Shown piece after piece: positions 41,873 to 51,391 of a DNA stretch of 51,391 bases. The stretch is from Microbacteriaceae bacterium X2B. GTDB taxonomy: Bacteria > Actinomycetota > Actinomycetes > Actinomycetales > Microbacteriaceae. The notes under the pieces are model-generated. The model saw only the letters and a program-made list of their open reading frames with translations, was not told where the DNA came from and did not search any database. A program made the translations under genes and the position numbers. The DNA lies in assembly GCA_005502445.1 (NCBI GenBank), contig SCPB01000014.1, forward strand, positions 1-51,391. Reading direction: 5' to 3'. Numbering within the stretch: the stretch's first letter is position 1; each line of letters starts with the position of its first letter.

Positions 41873-42966
41873 GAGCACTGCTCCTCTCGGGCGCCTTCGC
41901 GCTCGCCTTCACCCTGCTGCTGACGCCGCTGTTCATCCGACTGTTCAAGCGATTGGAGTGGGGCCAGTTCATCCGAGACGACGGCCCGCAGACGCACCAC
42001 ACCAAGCGCGGCACGCCGACCATGGGCGGCATCATCGTCATCGTCGGTTCGGTGCTCGGCTACTTCTTCGGTCATCTCGTCGACCAGACGGCGCCGACGC
42101 AGAGCGCGATGCTCGTGCTGCTGCTCATGGTCGGCCTCGGCGTCGTCGGCTTCGTCGACGACTTCACGAAGGTGCGCAATCAGCGCAGCCTCGGCCTCAC
42201 GGGCTGGGCCAAGGTCGCCGGTCAGGTCATCGTCGCCTCGGGCTTCGCGATCCTGGCGATCTCGTTCCCCGACGCCGACGGCCAGACGGCGGCCTCGACG
42301 ATGGTCTCCGGTGTGCGCGACATCCCGTGGCTCGACTTCGCCGCGCTCGGGGGCATCGGCATCGCCCTCTTCGTGATCTGGGTCATCGTCATCGTCGTGA
42401 GCACCTCGAACGCCGTCAACGTCGCCGATGGCCTCGACGGACTCGCGACCGGCGCGTCGATCCTCGCGATCGCCTCGTACATCATCATCGCGTTCTGGCA
42501 GTTCAACCAGAACTGCTTCAACGCCAACATCGATCTCGAGCTCGAGTACAAGTGCTACGAGGTGCGCAACGACTCGCTCGACATCGCGATCGTCTCGGCC
42601 GCGATCGCCGCCGCGCTCATCGGATTCCTCTGGTGGAACACCTCGCCCGCCCAGGTGTTCATGGGCGACACCGGATCGCTCGGCATCGGCGGCGCGCTCG
42701 CCGGCCTCGCGATCGTGACGCGCACCGAACTGCTGCTCGTGCTCATCGGCGGGCTCTTCCTCGTCGTGACCGGCTCGGTCATCGTGCAGCGCGTCTATTT
42801 CAAGCTCACCAAGGGCAAGCGCATCTTCCTCATGAGCCCGCTGCACCACCACTTCGAGCTCAAGGGTTGGGCTGAGGTCACGGTCGTCGTCCGCTTCTGG
42901 CTCATCGCCGGACTCTTCGTCGCCGTGGGCGTGGGCCTGTTCTACCTGGAATGGGTGAGCCAGTAG
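41869..42966 (+). CDS. mraY: Phospho-MurNAc-pentapeptide translocase MraY
   Basis: A 365-residue enzyme with about ten membrane helices. Signature motifs: [46 protein letters not shown] and the histidine loop [12 protein letters not shown]. Between helices an insertion with several Cys ([18 protein letters not shown], about 203-222) faces outside. It transfers phospho-MurNAc-pentapeptide to undecaprenyl phosphate to form lipid I. Its ATG overlaps the stop of the MurF-like gene (ATGA). Confidence 0.96.
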   Translation: MRALLLSGAFALAFTLLLTPLFIRLFKRLEWGQFIRDDGPQTHHTKRGTPTMGGIIVIVGSVLGYFFGHLVDQTAPTQSAMLVLLLMVGLGVVGFVDDFTKVRNQRSLGLTGWAKVAGQVIVASGFAILAISFPDADGQTAASTMVSGVRDIPWLDFAALGGIGIALFVIWVIVIVVSTSNAVNVADGLDGLATGASILAIASYIIIAFWQFNQNCFNANIDLELEYKCYEVRNDSLDIAIVSAAIAAALIGFLWWNTSPAQVFMGDTGSLGIGGALAGLAIVTRTELLLVLIGGLFLVVTGSVIVQRVYFKLTKGKRIFLMSPLHHHFELKGWAEVTVVVRFWLIAGLFVAVGVGLFYLEWVSQ

Positions 42967-42968
42967 CC

Positions 42969-44462
42969 GTGAGCCGCCTCGATGAGCTGACCAGCTGGCA
43001 CCACGACTGGTCGGGCCTGCGCGTCGTCGTGCTCGGGCTCGGCGTCTCGGGCTTCGCCGCCGCCGACACCCTCGCCGAGAAGGGAGCGCGCGTGACGGTG
43101 GCCGCGCGCGATCCCGATGCCGATCGCGCGCGCATCCTGCCGGTCATCGGCGTCGACCTCGTCGTGATCGACGGCTCCGATGAGGATGCCCTGCCGACGC
43201 TCGCCGCGCTCGAGCCCGAACTGCTCATCGTGTCGCCGGGGTTCCGGCCCGACAACGCGATCCTGCTCTGGGCCGCCGAGCGGGATCTGCCCGTGTGGGG
43301 TGACATCGAGCTCGCCTGGCGCCTGCGCGACAAGATCGCGCCGGCCGCCGACTGGGTGCTCGTCACGGGCACCAACGGCAAGACGACGACGACCCGGCTG
43401 ACGGCGACGATGCTGCAGGAGGCGGGCCTGCGCGCCGCGCCGTGCGGCAACATCGGCGTACCGGTGCTCGACGCGGTGCGCGACCCGGCCGGGTTCGACG
43501 TGCTCGTCGTCGAGCTCTCGAGCTTCCAGCTGCATCAGCTGCCCGCTGCGGGCCCCGGCGCCCTGCATCCGGTCGCGAGCGTCTGCCTCAACCTCGCCGA
43601 GGACCACTACGACTGGCACGGGGGCGCGAGCGCCTACCGCGACGCCAAGGCGAAGGTGTACGCCCACACGCGCGTGGCGTGCGTCTACAACCGAGCGGAC
43701 GAGGCGACGATGCGCATGGTCGAGGAGGCCGACGTCGAGGACGGCGCTCGCGCGATCGGCTTCGGCGTCGACACACCCGGCCCGAGCGATGTCGGCGTCG
43801 TCGACGACATCCTCGTCGACCGCGCCTTCCTCGACGACCGGCGCAACTCGGCGCTCGAGATCGGCACGCTCGCCGACGTTCGGCTCGCCGGGCTGGCGAC
43901 CCCGCACGGTCTCGCGAACGCGCTCGCCGCCGCGGCACTCGCGCGCGCGGTCGGCGTGCCGCCGGTCGCCGTGCGCGACGGACTGCGCCGGTTCCGCGTC
44001 GACCACCACCGCACCGAGATCGTGCTCGACGCCGACGGCATCATGTGGGTCGACGACTCCAAGGCCACCAACCCGCATGCCGCGAACTCGGCCCTCAGCG
44101 CCTTCCGGTCGATCGTGTGGATCGTCGGCGGCCTGCTCAAGGGCGTCGACATCGACGCCCTCGTCGCGAGTCACCGCCATCGACTGCGCGCGGCCGTCGT
44201 GGTCGGCGTCGATCGCGAGGCCGTGCTCGCGGCGTTCGCGCGACACGCGCCGGATCTGCCCCTGTTCGAGGTCGAGGCCGACGACACTGAGCAGGTGATG
44301 CCGGTCGCCGTGCGGCTGGCCGGTGCCGCGGCGCGCGATGGCGACACCGTGCTCCTGGCTCCGGCAGCGGCATCCATGGACCAGTTCGCCGACTACGCCG
44401 ACCGCGGGCGCCGCTTCCAGGCGGCCGTGCGACAGCACCACGCCGAGTCGCAGGGCGGCTGA
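42969..44462 (+). CDS. murD: UDP-N-acetylmuramoylalanine-D-glutamate ligase MurD
   Basis: About 497 residues from the GTG two bases after the mraY stop; an ATG at 42951 would add six residues and overlap mraY. N-terminal GLGVSGFAAADTLA, P-loop LVTGTNGKTTTT (about 132-143), CGNIGVPVLD, ELSSFQLH, and the C-terminal DSKATNPHA and GGLLKGVD segments define MurD. It adds D-glutamate to UDP-MurNAc-L-Ala (or the glycine that starts many type B stems). Confidence 0.95.
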   Translation: MSRLDELTSWHHDWSGLRVVVLGLGVSGFAAADTLAEKGARVTVAARDPDADRARILPVIGVDLVVIDGSDEDALPTLAALEPELLIVSPGFRPDNAILLWAAERDLPVWGDIELAWRLRDKIAPAADWVLVTGTNGKTTTTRLTATMLQEAGLRAAPCGNIGVPVLDAVRDPAGFDVLVVELSSFQLHQLPAAGPGALHPVASVCLNLAEDHYDWHGGASAYRDAKAKVYAHTRVACVYNRADEATMRMVEEADVEDGARAIGFGVDTPGPSDVGVVDDILVDRAFLDDRRNSALEIGTLADVRLAGLATPHGLANALAAAALARAVGVPPVAVRDGLRRFRVDHHRTEIVLDADGIMWVDDSKATNPHAANSALSAFRSIVWIVGGLLKGVDIDALVASHRHRLRAAVVVGVDREAVLAAFARHAPDLPLFEVEADDTEQVMPVAVRLAGAAARDGDTVLLAPAAASMDQFADYADRGRRFQAAVRQHHAESQGG

Positions 44463-44510
44463 GGTCGACGGCAGAGGCACCGAGACGCGACCAGGGGAGG
44501 GGGAACCCGC

Positions 44511-45716
44511 ATGACGACGACACGCCCGACCCGGCGCACCCCGCCCGCGCCGGCCGACGCCCCGACCGGCGCCGCCGCGATCGTCGCGGTGCGGCGGCTG
44601 TTCACCGCCCAGAGCGCCGACTACATGCTCGTGCTCGGCACCACGGTGTTCCTCGTGCTGTTCGGCCTCGTCATGGTGCTGTCGAGCTCGTTCGTCCAGT
44701 CGGGCAAGGGCAACGACGGCGACTTCTTCGCCATCTTCCTGCGGCAGGGCCTCTTCGCCCTCGTCGGCATCCCGGTCATGCTGCTCGTCTCGAAGCTGCC
44801 CGTCGTGTTCTGGCGACGCTGGGCGCGCAACGCCGTGCTGCTCGGCCTCGGTCTGCAGCTGCTCGTGTTCACCCCGCTCGGCATCGAGTACGGCGGCAAC
44901 CGCAACTGGATCGAGCTGTTCGGGTTCAGCATCCAGCCCTCTGAGTTCCTCAAGCTCGCGCTCGTCATCTGGCTCGCGACGGTGCTCGCCGATCGTGCCG
45001 ATGCGTTCAGCGATTGGCGCAGCGTCGCAGTACCGGCGCTGCCGGTATCCGGCGTCGCGATCGCGATGGTGCTCCTGGGGCAGGATCTCGGCACGGTCGC
45101 GATCATGGTCGGCATCGTGCTCGGCGCCCTCTACTTCGCCGGGGCGCCGATGCGCTACGTCCTCGCTCTCGTCGGGGCCGGCATCGGCGGGGCGATCCTC
45201 TTCGCCCTCTCGGGCGCCTCGCGCTCCGATCGCATCAGCGCCTGGCTCAACGGCTGCACCCCGGAGCAGCTCGAGGATGTCTGCTGGCAGCCCATGCACG
45301 GCATGTGGGCGCTCGGTTCGGGTGGCGTCTTCGGTGTGGGCCTCGGCAATTCGGCGCTCAAGTGGTCGTGGCTGCCGCACGCCGAGAACGACTACATCTT
45401 CGCGATCATCGGCGAAGAGCTCGGACTCATCGGGTCGCTCGTCGTGATCCTGCTGTTCGCGGTGCTCGCCGTCGGGATGATCCGGCTCATGCGCGTCCAC
45501 ACCGACCCCCTTCGCCGCATCGCGACCGGCGCGGTGCTCGTCTGGATCGTCGGGCAGGCCTTCGTCAACGTCGCGGTCGTCCTCGGGCTTCTGCCGGTGC
45601 TCGGGGTGCCGCTGCCGCTGATGTCGGCGGGCGGTTCGGCGCTCGTCGCGACCCTCGTCGCGATCGGCGTCGTGCTGTCGATGGCCCGCGACGTGCAACC
45701 GAGGGCGCGAGCGTGA
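44511..45716 (+). CDS. ftsW: Septal peptidoglycan polymerase FtsW
   Basis: A 401-residue SEDS protein with about ten membrane helices. Typical motifs: [31 protein letters not shown], the long extracellular loop with [36 protein letters not shown], and the closing [11 protein letters not shown]. It polymerises lipid II at the septum with FtsI. GGGGAGGGGG precedes the ATG. The stop overlaps the murG start (GTGA). Confidence 0.95.
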   Translation: MTTTRPTRRTPPAPADAPTGAAAIVAVRRLFTAQSADYMLVLGTTVFLVLFGLVMVLSSSFVQSGKGNDGDFFAIFLRQGLFALVGIPVMLLVSKLPVVFWRRWARNAVLLGLGLQLLVFTPLGIEYGGNRNWIELFGFSIQPSEFLKLALVIWLATVLADRADAFSDWRSVAVPALPVSGVAIAMVLLGQDLGTVAIMVGIVLGALYFAGAPMRYVLALVGAGIGGAILFALSGASRSDRISAWLNGCTPEQLEDVCWQPMHGMWALGSGGVFGVGLGNSALKWSWLPHAENDYIFAIIGEELGLIGSLVVILLFAVLAVGMIRLMRVHTDPLRRIATGAVLVWIVGQAFVNVAVVLGLLPVLGVPLPLMSAGGSALVATLVAIGVVLSMARDVQPRARA

Positions 45717-46801
45717 CGACGGCGCTGCTCGCCGGCGGCGGCACGGCCGGCCACGTGAACCCCCTGCTGGCCCTCGCCGACCACTGGCGCGCGACCGAGT
45801 CCGCCTCCGCGCTTCTCGCGCTGGGCACCGAGGGCGGTCTCGAGACCCGACTCGTGCCGGCGCGCGGCTACGAGCTCCTCACGATCCCGCGCGCGCCCTT
45901 CCCGCGGCGCCCGGACGCCGCCGCGCTGCGCTTCCCCCGCCGGTTCCGCTCCGCGGTCGAGACGACGCGGAGCATCATCCGAGACCGCGAGGTGGATGTC
46001 GTGGTCGGCTTCGGCGGGTACGCCTCGGCCCCCGCGTACGTCGCCGCACGACTCGAGCACGTGCCGCTCGTCGCGCACGAGGCGAACGCCCGCCCGGGCA
46101 TCGCCAACCGCCTCGCCGGCTGGCTCGGCGGCAGCGTCGGCACGACCTTCCCGGGCACGCGGTTGCGCGGCTCGCGCCTCGTCGGCATGCCGCTGCGTCG
46201 CGAGATCGTCGAGCTCGACCGCCTGGCCGCGCGCCCCGCGGCCGTCGCCGAGCTCGGGCTCGACCCGGACATGCCGACCCTCCTCGTCACCGGGGGATCG
46301 ACCGGCGCCCGCCGCCTGAACGAGACGATCGGCGCGTCGATCGCGCGCATCCTCGGCACCGGCTGGCAGGTTCTGCACATCACGGGCCGCGACCGCGGCG
46401 GCGCCGACCCGGCCCTCCCCGGCTATCGCGTGCTCGAGTACTGCGACCGCATGGATCTCGCGTTCGCCGTGGCAGACCTCGTCGTCAGCCGGTCGGGCTC
46501 GGCGACGGTGAGCGAGCTCGCGGCTCTCGGGCTGCCGTCGATCCTCGTGCCCTACCCCGTCGGCAACGGCGAGCAGCGGCTCAACGCGCGCGAGCTCGTC
46601 GCCGCAGGGGGCGCGGTGCTCGTGGCGGATGCCGACTTCACCCCCGAGTGCGTCGCCGCGCAGCTCGTGCCGCTGCTCACCGGGCGCGCCGAGATCGCGC
46701 GCATGGCCGCCGCCGCGCAGACGGTGGGCCGCCGCGACGGCAGCGCCGCGCTGCTCGCCCTCGTGCGCGAGGCGATGGCCGCCGCCGACCGCGTAGGGTG
46801 A
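45713..46801 (+). CDS. murG: Lipid II synthase MurG (GlcNAc transferase)
   Basis: A 362-residue GT-B enzyme. N-domain loop [17 protein letters not shown] (about 5-21), [11 protein letters not shown] and [13 protein letters not shown]-domain [13 protein letters not shown], the UDP-GlcNAc site [24 protein letters not shown] and GEQRLNA. It adds GlcNAc to lipid I on the inner membrane face. GTG start coupled to ftsW. Its stop overlaps a possible GTG of murC. Confidence 0.95.
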   Translation: MTTALLAGGGTAGHVNPLLALADHWRATESASALLALGTEGGLETRLVPARGYELLTIPRAPFPRRPDAAALRFPRRFRSAVETTRSIIRDREVDVVVGFGGYASAPAYVAARLEHVPLVAHEANARPGIANRLAGWLGGSVGTTFPGTRLRGSRLVGMPLRREIVELDRLAARPAAVAELGLDPDMPTLLVTGGSTGARRLNETIGASIARILGTGWQVLHITGRDRGGADPALPGYRVLEYCDRMDLAFAVADLVVSRSGSATVSELAALGLPSILVPYPVGNGEQRLNARELVAAGGAVLVADADFTPECVAAQLVPLLTGRAEIARMAAAAQTVGRRDGSAALLALVREAMAAADRVG

Positions 46802-46809
46802 ACGGCGAG

Positions 46810-48270
46810 ATGACGATCAAGCCCGACCCCTCGCTCGTCCTGCCCGACGAGCTCGGCCGACTGCACTTCGTCGGCATCGGCGGCTCGGGCATGAGCGGCA
46901 TCGCCCGCATGTTCCACGATCGCGGATTCGCCGTGACCGGCAGCGATCGCTCCGATTCCCCCACCGTTCGGACGCTGCGCGACCGGGGCATCCCCGTCGC
47001 GATCGGCCACGACGCCGCCCACGTCGGCGACGCCGACACGCTCGTGGTCACGGGCGCCCTCTGGCTCGACAACCCCGAGTACCAGGAGGCCCTGCGGCGC
47101 GGCCTGCCCGTGCTGCACCGCTCGCAGGCGCTCGCGTGGCTCGTGCGCGGCGAACGGCTCGTCGCCGTCGCGGGCGCGCACGGTAAATCCACCTCGACCG
47201 GGATGCTCGTCACGGCGCTGCGGGCCCTCGACCGCGACCCCTCCTTCGTCAACGGCGCCGTCATCCAGGGCGCCGGCACGTCGGCGGCCTGGGGCGATGG
47301 CGAGCTCTTCGTCGTCGAGGCCGACGAGTCGGACGGCTCGTTCCTGCTCTACGACGTGGGCGTCGCCCTCGTCACGAACATCGACACCGACCACCTCGAC
47401 CACTACGGCTCGGCGGCGGCGATCGACGACGCCTTCCTCTCGTTCGCGGCGGCGACGCGCGAGCTCGTCGTGCTCTCCGCCGACGACGCCGGAACGCGCG
47501 CGCTGCGCGACCGGCTCGTCCGGATCGACGGCGCCCCGCGCATCCTGACCTTCGGCGAGTCGGACGACGCCGATGTGCGCCTGACGGGGATCGGCGACGA
47601 GGGGCCGATCGCGTACTCGCTCGTCGCCGGCGGCGAGTCCGCCTCGGGCCTGCTCGCCATCCCGGGGCGCCACAACGCGCTCAACGCCGCGGGCGTCGTA
47701 GCCGTGCTGCTCGGCCTCGGCGCGCCGCTCGCCGGTGCGGTCGCCGCGCTCGACGGCTTCGCCGGCACGCAGCGCCGCTTCGAGTCGCACGGCGAGGCGG
47801 CGGGCGTGCGCCTCTACGACGACTACGCGCACCACCCGACCGAGGTCGCCGCGGCCCTGCAGACGGCCCGCTCGGTCGTCGGCGGGCACCGCGTCATCGC
47901 GGTTCACCAGCCGCACCTGTACAGCCGCACGCAGGCCATGGCGACGGAGTTCGCCGCCGTCTACGAGCGCCTCGCCGACCGCACGGTCGTGCTCGACGTG
48001 TACGGCGCACGGGAGGATCCGATCCCCGGCGTGACGGGCGCGCTCGTCTCCTCGGCCTTCACCGACGCGGCCCGGGTGGACTACCGCCCCGACTGGCGCG
48101 AGGCGGCAGCGCGGGTCGCCGAGATCGCGCGACCCGGCGACATCGTCATGACGCTGTCCTGCGGCGACGTGTACCGCATCCTGCCGCAGATCCGCGAGGC
48201 GATCCTCACGGCGCGGCCGGGCTATTCCGAGGATGCCGCGGTCGCCCCGGCCCCGGAGCGCCCCCGGTGA
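46810..48270 (+). CDS. murC: UDP-N-acetylmuramate-alanine ligase MurC
   Basis: About 486 residues from the ATG of MTIKPDPSL; a GTG at 46798 overlapping the murG stop would add four residues. [16 protein letters not shown] (about 20-35) is the UDP-binding loop, [13 protein letters not shown] the P-loop (T and T of the usual GTHGKTTTT replaced by A and S), [18 protein letters not shown] and the C-terminal [10 protein letters not shown] follow. It adds the first residue to UDP-MurNAc. Ends overlapping ftsQ. Confidence 0.95.
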   Translation: MTIKPDPSLVLPDELGRLHFVGIGGSGMSGIARMFHDRGFAVTGSDRSDSPTVRTLRDRGIPVAIGHDAAHVGDADTLVVTGALWLDNPEYQEALRRGLPVLHRSQALAWLVRGERLVAVAGAHGKSTSTGMLVTALRALDRDPSFVNGAVIQGAGTSAAWGDGELFVVEADESDGSFLLYDVGVALVTNIDTDHLDHYGSAAAIDDAFLSFAAATRELVVLSADDAGTRALRDRLVRIDGAPRILTFGESDDADVRLTGIGDEGPIAYSLVAGGESASGLLAIPGRHNALNAAGVVAVLLGLGAPLAGAVAALDGFAGTQRRFESHGEAAGVRLYDDYAHHPTEVAAALQTARSVVGGHRVIAVHQPHLYSRTQAMATEFAAVYERLADRTVVLDVYGAREDPIPGVTGALVSSAFTDAARVDYRPDWREAAARVAEIARPGDIVMTLSCGDVYRILPQIREAILTARPGYSEDAAVAPAPERPR

Positions 48271-49241
48271 AGCGCCCCGAGGGCTTCGATCGCGGGCGCG
48301 GGCCCGGCTCGGGCTCTCCGCATTCTTCTCGCCGACCCTCCTCCGCACCGGCGAGGTCGTCCGCGGCCTCGCGTCCCGCCGCGCCGCCACCGGACGTCGC
48401 CGAAGCGTCGACCGCGCGCCGCATTCCCCTTCGTCCGCTGGGCGATCCCGCTTCGGCTGCTCGACAACGGGCGGATCGGCTCGAACGCTCCGCTGCTCGG
48501 GCGGCGCGGCGCGCCGAACGGGCCGAGGTGCGGCGTTTCACGCGCCGCAGCCTCCGTCGCCGCATCCTCACCTGGGGCGCCGTCGGCACCCTCACGGCCC
48601 TTCTCCTCACGGTCGTCGTCGTGACCCTGTCTCCGCTCATGGCTCTCACCGACATCCGGGTCACGGGAACCGAGCGGATCGACCCCGCATCGATCGGCAC
48701 GGCCCTCGATCGGCACCGCGAGACGCCGCTCGCCCTTCTCGACGAGGCGGGCATCCGCGACGACCTGCGCGCGTTCCCGCTCATCCGCTCCTATTCGCTC
48801 GAGATCGTCCCGCCGCACGCTCTCGTGGTGCGCATCGTCGAACGGACCCCGATCGGCGCGGTCGAGCGCGGCGGCGTCTTCGAGCTCGTCGACGCCGCCG
48901 GAGTCGTCGTCGAGTCGAGCGCAGAGCGCCCCGTGGCTGCCGCGCTCATCCGTGCGGGCGACGCCGACCCCGATGAGGCGGCGTTCCGCTCGGTCGCCGA
49001 GGTGCTCGACGCCCTGCCCGACGCTCTCGCCGGTCGCGTCGATGTCATCACCGCCTCGACGCGCGACGATGTCGCCTTCACGATCCGCGATCTCGGTCAT
49101 CGCGTCGTGTGGGGGAGCGCCGAGCGCTCGGAGTACAAGACGCGCGTGCTCGAGGCCGCGATCGCGACGAACGATCCCGCCGTGCGCTGGCAGTTCGACG
49201 TCTCGGCCCCCGACAGCCTCATCGTGCGTCGCCTCGGGTGA
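48267..49241 (+). CDS. ftsQ: Division protein FtsQ
   Basis: A 324-residue bitopic protein. A long basic, Pro/Ser-rich cytoplasmic part (1-100), a membrane helix (101-121), then the POTRA domain (about 126-195: [31 protein letters not shown]) and the beta domain. It joins early and late division proteins. The GTG overlaps the murC stop (GTGA). The next gene, ftsZ, has its own promoter region. Confidence 0.92.
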   Translation: MKRPEGFDRGRGPGSGSPHSSRRPSSAPARSSAASRPAAPPPDVAEASTARRIPLRPLGDPASAARQRADRLERSAARAARRAERAEVRRFTRRSLRRRILTWGAVGTLTALLLTVVVVTLSPLMALTDIRVTGTERIDPASIGTALDRHRETPLALLDEAGIRDDLRAFPLIRSYSLEIVPPHALVVRIVERTPIGAVERGGVFELVDAAGVVVESSAERPVAAALIRAGDADPDEAAFRSVAEVLDALPDALAGRVDVITASTRDDVAFTIRDLGHRVVWGSAERSEYKTRVLEAAIATNDPAVRWQFDVSAPDSLIVRRLG

Positions 49242-49318
49242 TTCGGCGGCGCCGCAATCGCGCCGACACGCGGAGCGCCTGAGGCCGTGCCGCCGTCATG
49301 GCGCCTACCGTCGAGTCA

Positions 49319-49384
49319 GGAATACATACTGAGCATAACTTTATACCTCAACTGAAGGTTTAAGGTTTGACGCGGAGGCCGGAC
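49319..49384 (+). promoter_or_regulatory. ftsZ promoter region with candidate MerR operator
   Basis: An AT-rich island in very GC-rich DNA. It holds TATACC (49342-49347) as a possible -10, the imperfect dyad ACCTCAACTGAAGGT (49345-49359) and AAGGTTTAAGGTTTG, a direct repeat of AAGGTTT. TGAAGGTTTA here resembles TGAAGGTTAG before the second merR gene. Corynebacterial FtsR activates ftsZ from such a region, so a link to the merR genes is plausible. The ribosome site GGAGG (49374-49378) follows. Confidence 0.6.
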
Positions 49385-50524
49385 GTGACCAGCAACCAGA
49401 ACTACCTCGCCGTGATCAAGGTCGTCGGCATCGGCGGCGGCGGCGTCAACGCGGTCAACCGCATGATCGAGCTCGGCCTGCGCGGGGTGGAGTTCATCGC
49501 GATCAACACCGACGCCCAGGCTCTCCTCATGAGCGACGCCGACGTCAAGCTCGATGTGGGTCGCGAGCTGACGAGAGGCCTCGGCGCCGGCGCCGACCCC
49601 GAGGTCGGTCGCCGCGCCGCCGACGACCACGCCGAGGAGATCGAGGAGGCCCTCGCGGGTGCCGACATGGTCTTCGTCACGGCGGGGGAGGGCGGCGGTA
49701 CCGGCACGGGCGGCGCGCCCGTCGTCGCGCGCATCGCCAAGTCGATCGGCGCCCTCACGATCGGCGTCGTCACGAAGCCCTTCGGCTTCGAGGGCAAGCG
49801 ACGACAGGCCCAGGCGGAGGACGGCGTCGCGGCGCTCAAGAACGAGGTCGACACGCTCATCGTCGTGCCCAACGACCGACTGCTCGAGATCTCCGACCGC
49901 GGCATCTCGATGCTCGAGGCCTTCGCGACCGCCGACCAGGTGCTGCTCGCGGGCGTGCAGGGCATCACCGACCTCATCACGACGCCGGGCCTCATCAACC
50001 TCGACTTCGCCGACGTGAAGAGCGTCATGCAGGGCGCCGGAAGCGCGCTCATGGGCATCGGCTCGAGCAGGGGCGCCGACCGCGCCATCAAGGCCGCCGA
50101 GCTCGCCGTCGCGAGTCCGTTGCTCGAGGCGAGCATCGACGGCGCCCACGGCGTGCTCCTGTCGATCCAGGGCGGCTCCAACCTCGGCATCTTCGAGATC
50201 AACGACGCCGCCAAGCTCGTGCAGGAGGCCGTCCACCCCGAGGCCAACATCATCTTCGGCGCGGTCATCGACGACACGCTCGGCGACGAAGTGCGGGTCA
50301 CGGTCATCGCCGCGGGCTTCGACGGCGGCGAGCCGACGACGGTGCACAAGGATCGACGGTCGTCGTTCGTCGCGGCCGCTCCGGGCGAGCGCGTGACGGC
50401 GCATCCGGGCGACTTCGCGGCCGCTCCGGCCTCCGCGCCCGAGATCGCCGCGACGGCGCCCATCGATCCGCTCGAGGTCGAATCCGAGGACGACGACCTC
50501 GACATCCCCGAGTTCCTGCGCTGA
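49385..50524 (+). CDS. ftsZ: Cell division GTPase FtsZ
   Basis: A 379-residue tubulin homologue. [17 protein letters not shown] opens the GTPase domain; the tubulin signature [15 protein letters not shown] lies near residues 101-115; the T7 catalytic loop is [16 protein letters not shown]. The acidic linker ends in the C-terminal peptide [10 protein letters not shown], the docking site for SepF and others. I use the GTG six bases after GGAGG; a TTG upstream (49367) is less likely. It polymerises into the Z ring. Confidence 0.97.
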   Translation: MTSNQNYLAVIKVVGIGGGGVNAVNRMIELGLRGVEFIAINTDAQALLMSDADVKLDVGRELTRGLGAGADPEVGRRAADDHAEEIEEALAGADMVFVTAGEGGGTGTGGAPVVARIAKSIGALTIGVVTKPFGFEGKRRQAQAEDGVAALKNEVDTLIVVPNDRLLEISDRGISMLEAFATADQVLLAGVQGITDLITTPGLINLDFADVKSVMQGAGSALMGIGSSRGADRAIKAAELAVASPLLEASIDGAHGVLLSIQGGSNLGIFEINDAAKLVQEAVHPEANIIFGAVIDDTLGDEVRVTVIAAGFDGGEPTTVHKDRRSSFVAAAPGERVTAHPGDFAAAPASAPEIAATAPIDPLEVESEDDDLDIPEFLR

Positions 50525-50528
50525 GGCG

Positions 50529-51209
50529 GTGACCGTCTCTCCCGAGCTCGCCGAACGGTACGCCGCAGTGACGGCGGGCATCGCCGAGGCCTGCGCGCGC
50601 GCCGGCCGGTCGAGCGACGAGGTCACGCTCGTCGTCGTGACGAAGTTCCACCCGGCCGCCCTCGTGCGCGATCTGGTCGAGCTGGGGGTGCGCCACGTCG
50701 GTGAGAACCGGCACCAGGATGCCGCTCCGAAAGCCGCCGAGCTCGCCGGGCTCCCGCTCACCTGGCACTTCGTCGGCCAGCTGCAGTCCAACAAGGCGAA
50801 GGCGGTCGCCCGCTACGCCGACGTCGTGCACTCGGTCGACCGCGCATCCCTCGTCGACGCGCTCGCGGCGGCCGATCGCCCGGTCGACGTCTTCCTCGAG
50901 GTCAACCTGACCGACGACGCGGGTCGCGGCGGAGCGGCGCCCGGGCAGATCGAGGGCCTCGCCGAGGCGGTGCTCGCGACCGAGCGCCTCCGACTGCGAG
51001 GGGTGATGGCCGTCGCGCCTCTGGGCGAGGATGCGCGGGCCGCGTTCGCGCGGTTGCGCGCCACCGGTGACCGCCTGCGGGCGATCGCCCCCGAGGCGAC
51101 CGACATGTCCGCGGGGATGTCTGGCGACTACGCGCAGGCGATCGCCGAAGGAGCGACACACCTGCGCATCGGCACGGCAATCACCGGAAAACGACCCGCC
51201 CCCCAATAG
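50529..51209 (+). CDS. PLP homeostasis protein YggS/YlmE
   Basis: A 226-residue single-domain PLP-binding TIM-barrel protein. The PLP lysine is K39 (VVVTKFHP); HFVGQLQSNKAKAV, LEVNLTDD and the C-terminal MSAGMSGDYAQAIAEGATHL followed by RIGTAITGKR complete the set. It controls free PLP and amino acid pools. GTG start four bases after ftsZ. In many actinobacteria pgeF (YfiH) lies between ftsZ and yggS; it is absent here. Confidence 0.93.
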   Translation: MTVSPELAERYAAVTAGIAEACARAGRSSDEVTLVVVTKFHPAALVRDLVELGVRHVGENRHQDAAPKAAELAGLPLTWHFVGQLQSNKAKAVARYADVVHSVDRASLVDALAAADRPVDVFLEVNLTDDAGRGGAAPGQIEGLAEAVLATERLRLRGVMAVAPLGEDARAAFARLRATGDRLRAIAPEATDMSAGMSGDYAQAIAEGATHLRIGTAITGKRPAPQ

Positions 51210-51242
51210 CCTGCAAGGGCACCACGACTCGAAGGACGCACG

Positions 51243-51391
51243 ATGACGAATCCGCTTCGCAAGACCATGGTCTACCTGGGCCTCGCCGATGAAGAGGTCG
51301 AGTACGACGCGCCCGCCGAGCAGCGCTCGCAGCACGCGCCCTCCGTCGCCGCAGTGCCGGCTCCCGGCCCGCAGCGTGCCCCCGTGACGCC
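51243..51391 (+). CDS. sepF: Division protein SepF, N-terminal part (cut by window edge)
   Basis: The first 49 residues are visible: the membrane-binding start [18 protein letters not shown] is diagnostic of SepF, followed by the variable linker rich in Ala, Pro and Gln. SepF tethers FtsZ to the membrane in bacteria without FtsA, as here. GAAGGA lies nine bases upstream of the ATG. The globular FtsZ-binding domain lies outside the window. Confidence 0.9.
   Translation, partial: MTNPLRKTMVYLGLADEEVEYDAPAEQRSQHAPSVAAVPAPGPQRAPVT

Noticed and set aside
42942-45698. A 918-codon minus-strand frame over murD and ftsW
   Set aside because: Shadow of the dcw genes with His/Asp/Arg-rich composition.
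50525-50528. A lost pgeF (yfiH) gene between ftsZ and yggS
   Set aside because: Four bases separate the two genes and no remnant is visible, so only absence can be stated.

Overview
The window is a high-GC chromosomal segment from an actinobacterium, most likely a member of the Microbacteriaceae. The evidence is strong GC bias at third codon positions, many GTG starts, leaderless promoters, a division cluster without ftsA that runs mraZ to sepF, and a MurE with the unusual substrate motif I associate with this family. No rRNA, tRNA or CRISPR array was seen.

Layout. (1) About 1-8.6 kb: an EI24-type membrane protein, a spermidine-synthase-like protein, an FAD-linked D-lactate/glycolate-type dehydrogenase with a membrane protein, then a tight minus-strand operon of stand-alone response regulator, HEAT-repeat membrane protein and processive family 2 glycosyltransferase. 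A large MASE1-type histidine kinase gene points the other way. (2) 8.6-18.2 kb: a cysteine-free HesB-like protein, L-lactate dehydrogenase, S4-domain protein, topoisomerase IB, a GH15 enzyme, a remnant of a glucose-6-phosphate dehydrogenase gene, an SDR, an LRV-repeat protein, and the actinobacterial block CDP-alcohol phosphatidyltransferase / GarA-OdhI FHA protein / two MerR regulators, then a ParA ATPase. (3) 18.3-26.5 kb: pyruvate carboxylase, a MinD/ParA-like ATPase with a long N-terminal extension, peptide deformylase, long-chain acyl-CoA synthetase, ROK sugar kinase. (4) 26.5-34.2 kb: plsC-like, aroG (class II DAHP synthase), a PASTA kinase (pknL-like), a LysM/transglycosylase-like protein, an Rv2175c-like DNA-binding protein, a polyprenyl synthetase and a DUF3040 protein. 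This order matches the mycobacterial fadD15-plsC-aroG-pknL-Rv2175c-idsA2-Rv2169c region as I remember it. (5) 34.2-35.3 kb: a 1106-bp IS630-family element inserted in the stop codon of the DUF3040 gene. (6) 35.6 kb to the end: the division and cell-wall cluster mraZ-rsmH-ftsL-ftsI-murE-(murF-like)-mraY-murD-ftsW-murG-murC-ftsQ-ftsZ-yggS-sepF, with sepF cut by the window edge.

How the genes work together. The dcw cluster makes the lipid-linked peptidoglycan precursor (MurC/D/E, MraY, MurG) and the septal machine (FtsI, FtsW, FtsQ, FtsL, FtsZ, SepF). PknL, the LysM protein and the polyprenyl synthetase upstream plausibly feed or sense the same envelope work. The GarA homologue and pyruvate carboxylase sit at the 2-oxoglutarate/oxaloacetate node. 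The response regulator/HEAT/GT2 operon plus kinase looks like a signal-controlled exopolysaccharide synthase.

Most notable points: the murF position holds only a 217-residue C-terminal MurF-like protein without the ATP-binding part; an mraW-type RNA element lies before rsmH; a possible MerR operator is shared by a merR gene and ftsZ; and the IS630 insertion made hybrid stop codons at both of its ends.
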